Source: Ensifer sp. LCM 4579
Lineage (GTDB): Bacteria; Pseudomonadota; Alphaproteobacteria; Rhizobiales; Rhizobiaceae
Assembly (NCBI RefSeq): GCF_001854885.1
Contig: NZ_MDDV01000002.1
Span: 329,502 to 393,501 of the forward strand
Direction: 5' to 3'
DNA length: 64,000 nucleotides
The first letter of the stretch is position 1; each line of letters begins with the position of its first letter. The translations under genes were made by a program, and so were the position numbers. The notes beneath the pieces were generated by a model that worked only from the letters and a program-made list of their open reading frames with translations, was not told where the DNA came from and did no database searches. Below, piece after piece: positions 25,401-34,313 of the stretch.

Positions 25401-27617
25401 TCAGTCCTCCGTCGCACTGGTTGTCAGTTGCCTCGTCAGAGCTTCGCCCGGCGCTTCGAGCGCCGCAACCTTGCCGCCGCCCTTTTCCCGGGGTTTGAGT
25501 GGAAGTGCATGCTCGAGTGCTTCGCCGATCGTCTTCAGTAGCCGCGTCGCGCCGGATGAAAGCGATCGCGGCCGGATGAGCGGGGGCAGCGCGTTCTCGT
25601 CCCGGCCGGCGTCGCCGGCTTTGGCTGGTTTCTTCGACGCCACGGCCACCGGAGCTTCAAAACCGGGGATGTCGCGATGCTCGATTCCCTGTTCGGCATA
25701 GTCCATCAGCCGTTTGAAGGTCATCGCGGGCAGGGAGCCGCCGGTCATGTTTTCCGTTGAGGTGTAATCGTCATTGCCGAACCACACGGCCGTCGTGTAG
25801 TCGCCGGTGAATCCGATGAACCAGGCGTCGCGATAGGCCTGGGTCGTTCCGGTCTTTCCGCCGGTCACGATGCCGTTGTCAAGGGCAGCCCTACGGGCCG
25901 TTCCCATGACCGGAATTTGCGTGAGAATGCGGTTCATCGAGGACACCGCTTCTGCGCTCAACACCCGCTCGGACGGCGGCGCGTCGCGAGCGAAGTCATA
26001 GAGGATGTCGCCGTCGTAATTCAGGATCTGGCTGATGCCGTGACGTCGCGACTGAAATCCTCCGGCCGGAAAGACGGCATAGGCCGTCGCCTGGTCGAGC
26101 ACGGTTACTTCAGAGGTGCCGAGCGGCATGGTCTTGTCGGTGCGGATCGGTGTCTCGACGCCCATCTTCTTGGCGGTTTCGGCGATGATTTCGGTGCCGA
26201 GCTTGTCCTTCGCAAGCCGGACCGGAATCGTATTGATGGATTTCGCCAGCGCCGTCATCAGTGTCACGCGGCCGGCATAGCTGCGGCCGTAGTTCTGCGG
26301 TGACCAGCCGCGCCAGGTGATCGGCGCGTCGACGACCACCGTCTCCGGCGTCATGCCTTTTTCCATGGCGGCCGCATAGGTATAGATCTTGAAGGACGAG
26401 CCCGGCTGGCGGAGGGCGCGGGTAGCGCGGTTGAACTGGCTTTCGCCATAGTCGCGGCCGCCGACCATCGCGCGGACGGCGCCGCCATGTTCGATCATCA
26501 CCAGGGCGCCCTGCTTCACCTTGTAGGTTTCGCCATATTGTCTGAGGCCCGATTCCACCGCTTCCTCGGCGGCAGACTGCAGGCCCATGTCGATCGTGGT
26601 CCTGACGATCAGGGAATGCTGCGCGAAGGGAACGGCGATGCGCTGCACCTCATCGAAGGCCCAGTCGAGAAAAAAGTCCGGTGCCTTGGCCTGGGCGCGA
26701 TCCATGACCGTCGCCGGGTTCAGGCGGGCGGCGAGCACCTGCCCCTCCGTCATCAGCCCCCCCTGGACCATGTTTGTCAGGACCTCGTTGGCGCGTGCGC
26801 GCGCAGCCGGCAGGTTGACGTGCGGCGCATAGCGCGCGGGCGCCTTGAAGAGGCCCGCGAGCATGGCGGATTCGGCGAGATTGATGTCGGTGATCGCCTT
26901 GCCGAAATAGAACTGAGCCGCCGCCGCCGCGCCGAACGTGCCGCCGCCCATATAGGCGCGGTCGAGATAGAGACGCAGGATATCCTTTTTGGAGAGATTG
27001 CATTCGAGCCAGACGGCAAGGAACGCCTCTTTGATCTTCCGTTCGATCGTCCGCTCATTCGTCAGGAACAGGTTCTTGGCCAGCTGTTGGGTCAAGGTGG
27101 AGCCGCCCTGGACGACGCCGCCAGCGCGGGCATTTTCCGTCATCGCGCGCGCAAGGCCGAGAAAATCGATGCCCCAGTGCTCGAAGAATCGGCGGTCCTC
27201 GGTCGCCAGCACCGCCTTGATGAGATGGTCGGGAAGCTGGTCGACGGGAACCGAATCCTCATGGATGATGCCGCGATGGCCTATCTCGTTGCCGTAGCGG
27301 TCGAGGAAGGTGACGGCGAAATCGCCTTGGGCGCGCCAATTGCCCTTGGTCTCCTCAAAGGCCGGAAGAGCCAGCGCGAGCATCAGCACCGAGCCCGCGG
27401 TCCCCCATGTCATGCCCTCGCCAAGAACTTCGAAAAGCGCCCGTTTCCAGCCGCGCACGCGGAATCGGCGGGAGAAGATGGTGGTATCCTCCCACCATTC
27501 CGCAAGGCGGAACCCGGCATTCCACACCGTCGAATCGATCCAAGAATCGATCCGGAGGAAAATGTGTCGCGCCTTGGGCCGGTTGTCCTCTTTCCTCGGT
27601 TCCTGCACGGTCTTCAT
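25401..27617 (-). CDS. Class A penicillin-binding protein (PBP1A family)
   Basis: A 738-residue bifunctional peptidoglycan synthase. A cytoplasmic tail and one membrane helix (about 70-87) precede the GT51 glycosyltransferase domain, with catalytic Glu140 in EDRRFFEHWGID and GGSTLTQQLAKN at 171-182. The transpeptidase domain has the SxxK motif at Ser407 (SSFK), SIN at 460-462 and KTG at 588-590. All catalytic motifs are intact. It polymerises and crosslinks cell-wall glycan in the periplasm. The unusually long N-terminal cytoplasmic part (about 70 residues) is typical of rhizobial copies. It is divergent from the YcgN gene. Confidence 0.93.
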   Translation of the reverse strand: MKTVQEPRKEDNRPKARHIFLRIDSWIDSTVWNAGFRLAEWWEDTTIFSRRFRVRGWKRALFEVLGEGMTWGTAGSVLMLALALPAFEETKGNWRAQGDFAVTFLDRYGNEIGHRGIIHEDSVPVDQLPDHLIKAVLATEDRRFFEHWGIDFLGLARAMTENARAGGVVQGGSTLTQQLAKNLFLTNERTIERKIKEAFLAVWLECNLSKKDILRLYLDRAYMGGGTFGAAAAAQFYFGKAITDINLAESAMLAGLFKAPARYAPHVNLPAARARANEVLTNMVQGGLMTEGQVLAARLNPATVMDRAQAKAPDFFLDWAFDEVQRIAVPFAQHSLIVRTTIDMGLQSAAEEAVESGLRQYGETYKVKQGALVMIEHGGAVRAMVGGRDYGESQFNRATRALRQPGSSFKIYTYAAAMEKGMTPETVVVDAPITWRGWSPQNYGRSYAGRVTLMTALAKSINTIPVRLAKDKLGTEIIAETAKKMGVETPIRTDKTMPLGTSEVTVLDQATAYAVFPAGGFQSRRHGISQILNYDGDILYDFARDAPPSERVLSAEAVSSMNRILTQIPVMGTARRAALDNGIVTGGKTGTTQAYRDAWFIGFTGDYTTAVWFGNDDYTSTENMTGGSLPAMTFKRLMDYAEQGIEHRDIPGFEAPVAVASKKPAKAGDAGRDENALPPLIRPRSLSSGATRLLKTIGEALEHALPLKPREKGGGKVAALEAPGEALTRQLTTSATED

Positions 27618-27758
27618 GTCCCGACGCTATCCTGCCCCATCCGATATTTGCATGGCGCCAAATTCCAATCTACTTGCATATCGCGCCGCCGGCCTTAAAA
27701 AACCGGCAATTTTCTGCGAATTTTCCGTGTCGGCGTGGAATGATGGAAGTGTGACCCC

Positions 27759-28226
27759 ATGGGCGAAATGCCTTTCTGGAAGACGAAGAGCCTCGAAGAG
27801 ATGTCGCAGGCGGAGTGGGAAAGCCTTTGCGACGGTTGCGGGCTCTGCTGTCTCAACAAGCTGGAGGACTGGGACACCGGCGAGATTGCGTGGACGTCGG
27901 TTCGCTGCACGCTTCTCGATGGCGAGACTTGTCGGTGCAAGGACTACGAAAACCGACAGGCAACGGTTCCGGACTGCATTCAGCTGACGCCGAAGCGCGT
28001 GCGCGAGATAAGCTGGCTGCCGCCAACCTGCGGCTACCGGCTGGTTGCGGAAGGGCGCGGGCTCTATTGGTGGCATCCGCTCGTTTCCGGCGATCCGGAA
28101 ACTGTGCACGCTGCCGGCATTTCCGTGCGTGGGCGCAGCATTGCCGAGGACGGGATCGACATCGACGACTATGAGGATTACCTGGTTACCTGGCCACTGG
28201 AGGTGGGGCTCGAGCCGGCCGAATAG
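27759..28226 (+). CDS. YcgN family cysteine-cluster protein (UPF0260)
   Basis: A 155-residue protein with the UPF0260/YcgN signature: [18 protein letters not shown] near residue 21 and [17 protein letters not shown] and [10 protein letters not shown] further on. The eight conserved cysteines resemble a metal or Fe-S site (zinc/iron-chelating CxxCxxCC group); the role is unproven. The end YLVTWPLEV is also typical. It is divergent from the PBP gene, with 141 bases between them. A palindromic repeat follows directly. Confidence 0.9.
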   Translation: MGEMPFWKTKSLEEMSQAEWESLCDGCGLCCLNKLEDWDTGEIAWTSVRCTLLDGETCRCKDYENRQATVPDCIQLTPKRVREISWLPPTCGYRLVAEGRGLYWWHPLVSGDPETVHAAGISVRGRSIAEDGIDIDDYEDYLVTWPLEVGLEPAE

Positions 28227-28230
28227 CCAG

Positions 28231-28359
28231 CTACGGCGCGCTACAGCGCCGCGCGTCTTTTCAGACGCGCAATGTCCCTGCTACTCTTTAATTCAAAGTG
28301 CTACGGCGACCTTTGCAAGTCTGATAGGGCGCAGCGCCGCAGGGTGCGCGGCGCCGTAG
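28231..28359. repeat. Nested palindromic intergenic element (RIME-like)
   Basis: A 129-base element whose ends CTACGGCGC and GCGCCGTAG are perfect nine-base inverted repeats. Inside are a GCGCGTC-TTTTCA-GACGCGC hairpin and the phrase GTGCTACGGCGACCTTTGCA, which recurs in diverged form at four other gaps in this window. The sequence type fits the Rhizobium-specific intergenic mosaic elements. It fills the gap between two convergent genes. Confidence 0.75.
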
Positions 28360-28363
28360 GCGG

Positions 28364-28699
28364 TCAGCAACCGCCGTTCTTGCGAACGAGGCTTTTCGGG
28401 GCGACGTTGCGCCACGCGGTTTCCATGGACTGGCGAATGAGTTCCTCATCGGCATCGACAAAATAGAGCGAGGTCCAGCCGCGCTCGCCCCAGCCGCCGG
28501 GGACGGCGGCGCAGACGCCGGGTTCGGTTTCCAGCAGCATGCGCTGCTGGTCGGGCGTGAACTTGAAGACCGCGCGTCCGGCCTCGGGCAGGGTCATGAA
28601 TATCCGTTTGCCCACGCGGAAATCCCGCGTCCCGAAATGGGCATTTTCCTGGGTTCCGGGCAGGCTCAGCGCCAGCTTTTCCATCTCCTCGGTCAGCAT
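28364..28699 (-). CDS. MmcQ/YjbR family protein
   Basis: A 111-residue protein with the YjbR fold signature: MEKLALSLPGTQENAHFGTRDFRVGKRIFMTLPEAGRAVFKFTPDQQ, then WGERGWTSLYFVDADEELIRQSMETAWRNVAPK. The family has a MotA/YjbR DNA-binding-like fold and no settled function. The gene converges with the YcgN gene and ends within five bases of the palindromic element. Confidence 0.88.
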   Translation of the reverse strand: MLTEEMEKLALSLPGTQENAHFGTRDFRVGKRIFMTLPEAGRAVFKFTPDQQRMLLETEPGVCAAVPGGWGERGWTSLYFVDADEELIRQSMETAWRNVAPKSLVRKNGGC

Positions 28700-28815
28700 C
28701 CGAAAAGACTAGCACGAATTTATCAATTGACAAAAACCATCCGCCCACCATTTGGCGGGCGGATGATTGCACAGAATGCGAGTTGGCTTCTCCCCGTTTG
28801 GCGCCGGGTGCCGCG

Positions 28816-28956
28816 TCATTCGCTCGGCGGAACCAGTTTTTCCGGCGCTTCTTTCGTCGTGCGCATCGCGCGCCATTCGCTTTCGAAACGATCGAGCAGG
28901 ATTTGCGGAATTCTGGATTGCGTGGCTGCGGGCGACTTGTTCGCGACTGACTGCAT
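28816..28956 (-). CDS. Small hypothetical protein, 46 residues
   Basis: The frame MQSVANKSPAATQSRIPQILLDRFESEWRAMRTTKEAPEKLVPPSE has an excellent ribosome binding site, CAGGAGGACCGG, immediately upstream of the ATG at 28956. Composition is polar and helical, without a signal or anchor. No family is recognised. It is supported by the strong Shine-Dalgarno and codon use like its neighbours. Confidence 0.6.
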   Translation of the reverse strand: MQSVANKSPAATQSRIPQILLDRFESEWRAMRTTKEAPEKLVPPSE

Positions 28957-29422
28957 CCGGTCCTCCTGAGTGATTTGAGTGGAATGAGCGGACCATTTCA
29001 CATCGCAAAAACTTTGTAAATCAGAGGTTTAAATCTTTTAAACGATTGAAAATATTTAAATCGATTAACTTCGGGCCATGTCCACAGCGTTGTTCGAACC
29101 GCTGGCGCATCGGCCCGAAATCGTACCGCATTTTCGGAAAGCTCGATGCGCAGATCCAAAGAGTTACAGCGACCTTTGCGCGCCTGAGAAGACGCTCGGC
29201 GCTGGAGATGCTTTCGCTGCGCGGAGTGGCTGATGCGATTTTTGATGATTGGCCGCCAAGAGGTTCAAAAGAATCGGCTTTCAGGGTCGGAAGCGTGACC
29301 CGTGGCGCCGCGCGGCGACCGCGCGCCGGGTCGATTACGGCGTCGAGGGGGACATTCATTTGCCATTCAGCCTGTATCGGATAAAAAAACTCCATGTTGC
29401 TTCCCAAGTCGAAAGTGCATTC
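28957..29422. other. feuN upstream region with a diverged palindromic repeat
   Basis: About 466 bases. The first 110 bases are AT-rich and should carry the promoter of the small minus-strand gene. Positions 29104-29215 hold a diverged copy of the repeat at 31774 (CATCGGCCCGAAA...TTTTCGG, then TTACAGCGACCTTTGCGCG and GAAGACGC). The last 100 bases contain an AT-rich stretch before feuN that is probably its promoter and leader. No gene was seen. Confidence 0.5.
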
Positions 29423-29674
29423 ATGTCTTCACAAGTAATCATAGCCGCGCTTGCCGCAGGCCTCGCAGGCTTCCCACCGCCTGCCGTCACCGTGCCTGCG
29501 GTTATCGTCAGTGCGGCTGGCGATTGCAGCGTCGCAGCCGCGCAAGTCGTGGCTGAGACGGGCGGTGAATTGCTTTCCGTCCAACCGACATCCGATGGCA
29601 AGTGCGTCGTGACCGTGCTAATCCCTGGCAATGGCGGGCGGCCGAAGAAGTTGACCGTAAGGGTCCCGATGTAG
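29423..29674 (+). CDS. feuN: FeuN, small periplasmic modulator of the FeuPQ system
   Basis: An 83-residue protein with an N-terminal export-type hydrophobic segment (MSSQVIIAALAAGLAGFPPPAV) and a small domain with two cysteines (Cys35, Cys61) and a PepSY-like ending KCVVTVLIPGNGGRPKKLTVRVPM. It lies 43 bases upstream of the response regulator gene. In S. meliloti a protein of this size and position, FeuN, is exported and restrains FeuQ signalling; loss is lethal unless FeuPQ is absent. The identification rests on position, size and topology. Confidence 0.82.
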   Translation: MSSQVIIAALAAGLAGFPPPAVTVPAVIVSAAGDCSVAAAQVVAETGGELLSVQPTSDGKCVVTVLIPGNGGRPKKLTVRVPM

Positions 29675-29717
29675 GCTTCTGCGCCCCGCACAAAGAACAA
29701 GGGGCTTTAGACGAGAG

Positions 29718-30389
29718 ATGCGCATTCTGATTGTCGAGGACGACGCCAACCTGAACAGGCAATTGGCCGAGGCGTTGAAGGAATCCGGTTATGTCGTCGA
29801 CCAGGCCTTCGATGGCGAGGAGGGCCATTACCTCGGCGATACCGAACCCTATGATGCGGTGATCCTCGATATTGGCCTTCCGGAAATGGACGGGATCACC
29901 GTGCTCGAGAAGTGGCGCGGCGACGGCAAGCTCATGCCCGTTCTGATATTGACGGCGCGTGACCGCTGGAGCGACAAGGTGGCCGGCATCGACGCCGGCG
30001 CCGACGATTACGTCGCCAAGCCCTTTCACGTCGAAGAAGTGCTTGCCCGTATCCGGGCGCTGATCCGCCGGGCCGCGGGGCATGCGAGTTCAGAGATCAT
30101 TTGCGGGCCGGTGCGTCTCGATACGAAGGGATCGAAGGCGACGGTTGACGGCGTGGCGCTGAAGCTGACTTCGCACGAGTTCCGCCTGCTCTCCTATCTC
30201 ATGCATCACATGGGGCAGGTGGTCTCCCGCACGGAGCTCGTCGAGCACATGTACGATCAGGATTTCGACCGCGACTCCAACACAATCGAGGTCTTCGTAG
30301 GCCGGCTTCGCAAGAAGATCGGCAATGACCTGATCGAGACGGTGCGCGGCCTCGGTTATCGCATGCAAGCGCCTGGCAATGGCAATTAG
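29718..30389 (+). CDS. feuP: FeuP, OmpR-family response regulator
   Basis: A 223-residue PhoP-like regulator. The receiver domain (1-115) has the acidic pocket EDD at 7-9, phospho-acceptor Asp51 in VILDIGLPEMDG and the conserved Lys in YVAKPF. The winged-helix domain (about 128-220) carries LTSHEFRLLSYLMHHMGQVVSRTELVEHMYDQDFDRDSNTIEVFVGRLRKKIG. In S. meliloti FeuP controls ndvA and other genes for cyclic glucan export and hypo-osmotic adaptation needed in symbiosis. It overlaps feuQ by 11 bases. Confidence 0.92.
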   Translation: MRILIVEDDANLNRQLAEALKESGYVVDQAFDGEEGHYLGDTEPYDAVILDIGLPEMDGITVLEKWRGDGKLMPVLILTARDRWSDKVAGIDAGADDYVAKPFHVEEVLARIRALIRRAAGHASSEIICGPVRLDTKGSKATVDGVALKLTSHEFRLLSYLMHHMGQVVSRTELVEHMYDQDFDRDSNTIEVFVGRLRKKIGNDLIETVRGLGYRMQAPGNGN

Positions 30390-31764
30390 ATCGCTTACGG
30401 CCCGCGTTCTTGCGGTATCGACCGTTTGGGCGGTCGTTGCCCTGGTGGTGATCGGGGTCGTCATCTCGGCGCTTTACAGGCAGGGATCGGAGCGCGGCTT
30501 TCAGGACCTCTTGCGGGCACAGCTCTATAACGTGATCAACTCGATCTCGGTCGGCGAGAACGGCTCCCTGTCCGGCAGCCCGCAACTCGGCGACCTGCGC
30601 TTTTCCCAGCCGCAGACCGGCTGGTACTGGATCGTCGAGCCGATCGGCGAATTCAATACGCCGTCCCTGCTGTCGACTTCGCTGGGCACGGCGAAATTGC
30701 CGATCGTCAGCGTCGACGAGGTGCCCTTCGACATACGCTACGAGCGCTTCTATACCACCGAGGACCCTTTCGGAAACCAGGTCGAAGTGGCGGAAACCGA
30801 GGTCGTTCTTGACATTGAAGGCCACGCGGCGCGCTTCCGCGTGGCCGGCAACCGCAATGTGCTCGAGGCGGACATCGATCGCTTCACCCGTAACCTGACG
30901 ATCGCGCTCTCCATCTTCGGCCTCGGCGGCCTTGGCATGAATGCCCTGACGATTCTTTTCGGGTTAAAGCCGCTCGACCAGGTGCGCCGCTCGCTCGAGA
31001 AGATCCGCACCGGCGAGAGCGAACGGCTGGATGGCGCGTTCCCGCGCGAGATCCAGCCGCTCGCCAATGAGGTAAATGCGCTGATCGACAGCAACCGCCG
31101 CATCGTCGAGCGTGCGCGCATGCAGGTCGGCAATCTTGCCCATTCGCTGAAGACGCCGATTGCCGTGCTGCTCAACGAGGCGCGGGTGCTGGAGGTGCCG
31201 CATGGCGAGTTGATCAGGATGCAGGCGGATGCGATGCAGACACAGGTGCAATCCTATCTGAGCCGCGCCCGCATCGCGGCGCAGCGCGGGTCGGTCCTAG
31301 CGCGGACCGAAGCTCAGCCGGCGCTCGAAAGGATCGTGCGTGTGATGCGGCGCCTCAATCCGGAGAAGGAATTCAGCCTGTCGGTCCATCCGGCGGGGCT
31401 GGTGCTGGCGATGGAGCAGCAGGATGTCGAAGAAACGGTTGGCAATCTGCTTGAAAATGCAGCGCGATACGCGCGCGACCATGTCTGGCTGAGCGTCAAG
31501 CCGGCTTCCGAGGAAGAACGCAGCAAGGAACCGGGTCGTGAATGGATCGTGTTGCAGATCGAAGACGACGGCCCCGGCCTCTATCCGGACCAGATCGCTC
31601 TGGCCATGAAGCGCGGCAAGAGGCTCGACGAGAGCAAGCCCGGAACGGGGCTCGGGCTTTCGATCGTGAGCGAGATCGTGGGCGAGTATCAGGGCAGCCT
31701 GGAGCTTTGCCGCCGCGAGGAGGGGGGCTTGCGAGCCAAGCTTCTTTTGCCGGTCGCGGTCTAA
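30379..31764 (+). CDS. feuQ: FeuQ, PhoQ-like sensor histidine kinase
   Basis: A 461-residue membrane kinase. TM1 is at about 11-33 and a periplasmic sensor domain at 34-172. TM2 is at 174-196, followed by a short linker. The H-box GNLAHSLKTPIAV has His255, with an HSLKTP rather than HELRTP core as in PhoQ-type kinases. The ATPase domain has NLLENAARYARD, DDGPGL and GTGLGLSIVSEIV. It senses envelope or osmotic conditions and phosphorylates FeuP; FeuN acts on its periplasmic side. A palindromic repeat follows ten bases after the stop. Confidence 0.92.
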   Translation: MAIRSLTARVLAVSTVWAVVALVVIGVVISALYRQGSERGFQDLLRAQLYNVINSISVGENGSLSGSPQLGDLRFSQPQTGWYWIVEPIGEFNTPSLLSTSLGTAKLPIVSVDEVPFDIRYERFYTTEDPFGNQVEVAETEVVLDIEGHAARFRVAGNRNVLEADIDRFTRNLTIALSIFGLGGLGMNALTILFGLKPLDQVRRSLEKIRTGESERLDGAFPREIQPLANEVNALIDSNRRIVERARMQVGNLAHSLKTPIAVLLNEARVLEVPHGELIRMQADAMQTQVQSYLSRARIAAQRGSVLARTEAQPALERIVRVMRRLNPEKEFSLSVHPAGLVLAMEQQDVEETVGNLLENAARYARDHVWLSVKPASEEERSKEPGREWIVLQIEDDGPGLYPDQIALAMKRGKRLDESKPGTGLGLSIVSEIVGEYQGSLELCRREEGGLRAKLLLPVAV

Positions 31765-31773
31765 TCTAAAGCA

Positions 31774-31873
31774 TCGGCCCGAAAATCATACCTGATTTTC
31801 GGGAAGCGCGATGCGAAGATTCACAGAATTGCAGCGACCTTTGCGCGTCTGAAATGACGCGCGGCGCTGTAAA
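31774..31873. repeat. RIME-like repeat with two hairpins
   Basis: The first hairpin is a perfect 11-base stem, CCCGAAAATCA-TACC-TGATTTTCGGG (31778-31803). The second is GCGCGTC-TGAAAT-GACGCGC inside CAGCGACCTTTGCGCG...CGGCGCTG (31831-31869). The same two-part order occurs in a diverged copy at 29104-29215. It lies directly behind feuQ and may also end its transcript. The remaining 230 bases to the lipoprotein gene show nothing else. Confidence 0.75.
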
Positions 31874-32105
31874 CAGGTTTCCCGAAGGGTAATCCGGGCG
31901 GCGAGACCGGTGCGGTTGTTCGCCCGAATGCGACTTCTCCGGAAACAACGCATCGTGATCCGGCGGTCACACCGGTAACCGAAAATACCTTAGTCGACAC
32001 CGGGTGCGGTTGCCTCGGGCGGCGGAGGGTGCAAGAAGAAAACCCTGTTCGTGCCGTTCCCACCAGGGCGGCGCCGGTAAATTCGAGAACGAGTAGTCGA
32101 GTGTC

Positions 32106-32570
32106 ATGAGGATTGGCGCAGAATTTGGGCAGGCCCTTGCTTCGGGCGGCAGGATCGCAATCGTCGCATCGGCCGTGGCGCTTGCCGGCTGCGCTGCCTC
32201 GAGCGGGTCGCGCGGGACCGCAGCCGCCGCTCTCGCCCCAACCACGACCCGCAGCGTGTCGTCCTCGACCTATATCGAGGCACTGCAGGGCGGGATCATC
32301 GCACGCCTTTCCGGCGTCGATCTCGGCAAGTCGGATCGGCAAAGGGCACTGGAGGCGGAATACCGCGCGCTGGAAGCAGCACCCGGTGGCCAGCCGGTCC
32401 TCTGGGAAGGGCAGGGCGTGAGCGGTTCCGTAGTTGCCGCCGCTCCGTATCAGGTGGGCTCACAGAACTGCCGCCAGTACAGCCACACAGTCACGGTCAG
32501 GGGGCAGTCGACGAAGGCGCACGGTGCGGCGTGCCGCAACAGCGACGGAAGCTGGACGCCCTTGACCTGA
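32106..32570 (+). CDS. Outer-membrane lipoprotein, 17-kDa surface antigen-like
   Basis: A 154-residue lipoprotein. The signal ends in a lipobox AVALAGC (Cys29). After a Ser/Thr-rich linker, the segment SGVDLGKSDRQRALEAEYRALEAAPGGQPVLWEGQGVSGSVVAAAPYQVGSQNCRQYSHTVTVRGQSTKAHGAACRNSDGSW matches the C-terminal domain of RT0821/Lpp0805-type surface proteins. It lacks the long glycine-zipper of full-size members. It lies between feuQ and the ccm operon and is probably transcribed alone. Confidence 0.82.
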   Translation: MRIGAEFGQALASGGRIAIVASAVALAGCAASSGSRGTAAAALAPTTTRSVSSSTYIEALQGGIIARLSGVDLGKSDRQRALEAEYRALEAAPGGQPVLWEGQGVSGSVVAAAPYQVGSQNCRQYSHTVTVRGQSTKAHGAACRNSDGSWTPLT

Positions 32571-32718
32571 GGCGGTCATCGCCGGAACTCCGCTCCTCGC
32601 ACCCCGGAATCTCCGAGCCGAACGGCTCCGGATAGGTCCTTGCGGCGAAACGCCTCAAATCTCCGTCATTTCCGGTTTTCGAGTTGGAATGACGGGGTCC
32701 TCATAGTATTTCCCCATC

Positions 32719-33864
32719 ATGTTGTTCTGGATTCTCGTCGCTGCTTTGACGGCGGCTGTCGCTATCGTGCTCCTCTTGCCGCTGATGCGGGCGGCTTCGC
32801 CGCTCCCGTCTGCCCACAGCCATGACATCGAAGTCTACCGCGACCAGCTCGAGGAACTGGAGCGGGATCGCGGGGCCGGGCTGATCAGCGAGGAAGATGC
32901 GGAACTTGCGAGGGCCGAGATCGCGCGCCGGCTGCTGGCGGCGAGCGCAGCCGACGAACCGGCCGGACGAAGCGTGCCGAAGCAGCTTTCTTCTAACCGG
33001 ATGGCGCAGATCTTCATCCTTCTCTGTCTGCCGGCCGTCGGGCTTGGACTTTACCTGACGACTGGCAGCCCGGGCGTGCCGGCGCAGCCACTGGCGGAGC
33101 GGCTGGCAAATCCCGGCGAGGACATCAATATTCTGATCGCCAAGGCCGAGAACCATCTCGCCTTCAATCCGGAGGATGGTGCAGGCTGGGATGTGCTGGC
33201 GCCGATCTACATGCGCAGCGGCCGCGTGGACGACGCGGTTGCCGCCTATGACCGAGCGATCCGGCTGATTGGCCCGACGCCGGCGCGGCTAGGCGGCTAC
33301 GCGGAGGCCCTGATCGTCCAGTCCGGCGGGCTCGTCACCGCGGAAGCCCAGGACGCGTTGAAAAAAGCGCTGGCGCTCGATCCCCATGATCCGCGTTCGG
33401 AATTCTATCTGGCGCTGGGTTTGAAGCAGGAAGGAAAGCAGGCTGCCGCACTCGCAGCATTCCGCAAGCTCGCCGACACGTCGCCCGCCGATGCGCCCTG
33501 GCTGCCGCTGGTCACTCAGCACATCGCGGAGCTCGCGAACAGAACGCCGGCCGACGGCGGCGCGGCGCCCGCAGACCCGACATCCGATGACATCGCGGCC
33601 GCCGAAGAGATGAACGCCGGCGACCGGCAGGCGATGATCCGCGGCATGGTCGACAGCCTGGCGGCGCGGCTGAAGAACGATCCCGCCAATATCGAGGGAT
33701 GGCTGCGCCTCGTCCGGTCCTATGTTGTGCTCGATCAAAGAAACAAGGCCGAGGATGCATTACGGGAAGGTCTGAAGGAATTTCCGGCCAAGGGCAATGA
33801 GGGCAAGCAGTTGCTGGCTTTGGGCCGCGAACTCGGCCTCGATGCCGGCGGAGAGCAAGAATGA
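32719..33864 (+). CDS. ccmI: Cytochrome c biogenesis protein CcmI (CycH)
   Basis: A 381-residue protein with two N-terminal membrane helices (about 1-22 and 95-113) flanking a cytoplasmic leucine-zipper-like loop ([36 protein letters not shown], the CcmI motif). A periplasmic TPR region follows (about 140-380). CcmI holds apocytochrome c for haem attachment by CcmF/CcmH. It is first of four coupled ccm genes, overlapping ccmE by four bases. In rhizobia cycHJKL mutants lack c-type cytochromes and do not fix nitrogen. Confidence 0.95.
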   Translation: MLFWILVAALTAAVAIVLLLPLMRAASPLPSAHSHDIEVYRDQLEELERDRGAGLISEEDAELARAEIARRLLAASAADEPAGRSVPKQLSSNRMAQIFILLCLPAVGLGLYLTTGSPGVPAQPLAERLANPGEDINILIAKAENHLAFNPEDGAGWDVLAPIYMRSGRVDDAVAAYDRAIRLIGPTPARLGGYAEALIVQSGGLVTAEAQDALKKALALDPHDPRSEFYLALGLKQEGKQAAALAAFRKLADTSPADAPWLPLVTQHIAELANRTPADGGAAPADPTSDDIAAAEEMNAGDRQAMIRGMVDSLAARLKNDPANIEGWLRLVRSYVVLDQRNKAEDALREGLKEFPAKGNEGKQLLALGRELGLDAGGEQE

Positions 33865-34313
33865 CGCGCAAACAAAAGCGGTTGGCAATCATTGGGGGCG
33901 GCGTTGGATTCCTCACCGCCGCGGTGCTGCTCGTCATGTTTGCCTTCAGCCAGGCGGTGGCCTATTTCTATGTTCCTGGTGATCTGGAGAAGACCAGTGT
34001 TGCGCCCGGGACGCGCATCCGGCTCGGCGGATTGGTCGAGGCAGGCTCCGTCAAGCGCGGCGAGGGCAAGACTGTCACCTTCAGCGTCACCGACACGCTC
34101 GCATCGGTGCCGGTGACCTATACGGGCATCCTGCCGGATCTCTTCCGCGAGGGGCAAGGGGTGGTGGCGGAGGGGTCATTCGTCGCCGGCAGCTCCGTCT
34201 TCGTGGCCGATACGGTGCTGGCGAAGCACGACGAGACCTATATGCCGAAGGATGTGGCGGACCGGCTGCAGGCGCAGGGCGTTACGCTTGGCGGGAAGGA
34301 AAATATCAAATGA
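33861..34313 (+). CDS. ccmE: Haem chaperone CcmE (CycJ)
   Basis: A 150-residue membrane-anchored OB-fold protein. The anchor is at residues about 8-28. The haem-binding motif is [11 protein letters not shown], with covalent haem His123 and axial Tyr127. It carries haem from CcmC to the CcmF/CcmH ligase. It is coupled to ccmI and ccmF by four-base overlaps. Confidence 0.96.
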   Translation: MTRKQKRLAIIGGGVGFLTAAVLLVMFAFSQAVAYFYVPGDLEKTSVAPGTRIRLGGLVEAGSVKRGEGKTVTFSVTDTLASVPVTYTGILPDLFREGQGVVAEGSFVAGSSVFVADTVLAKHDETYMPKDVADRLQAQGVTLGGKENIK

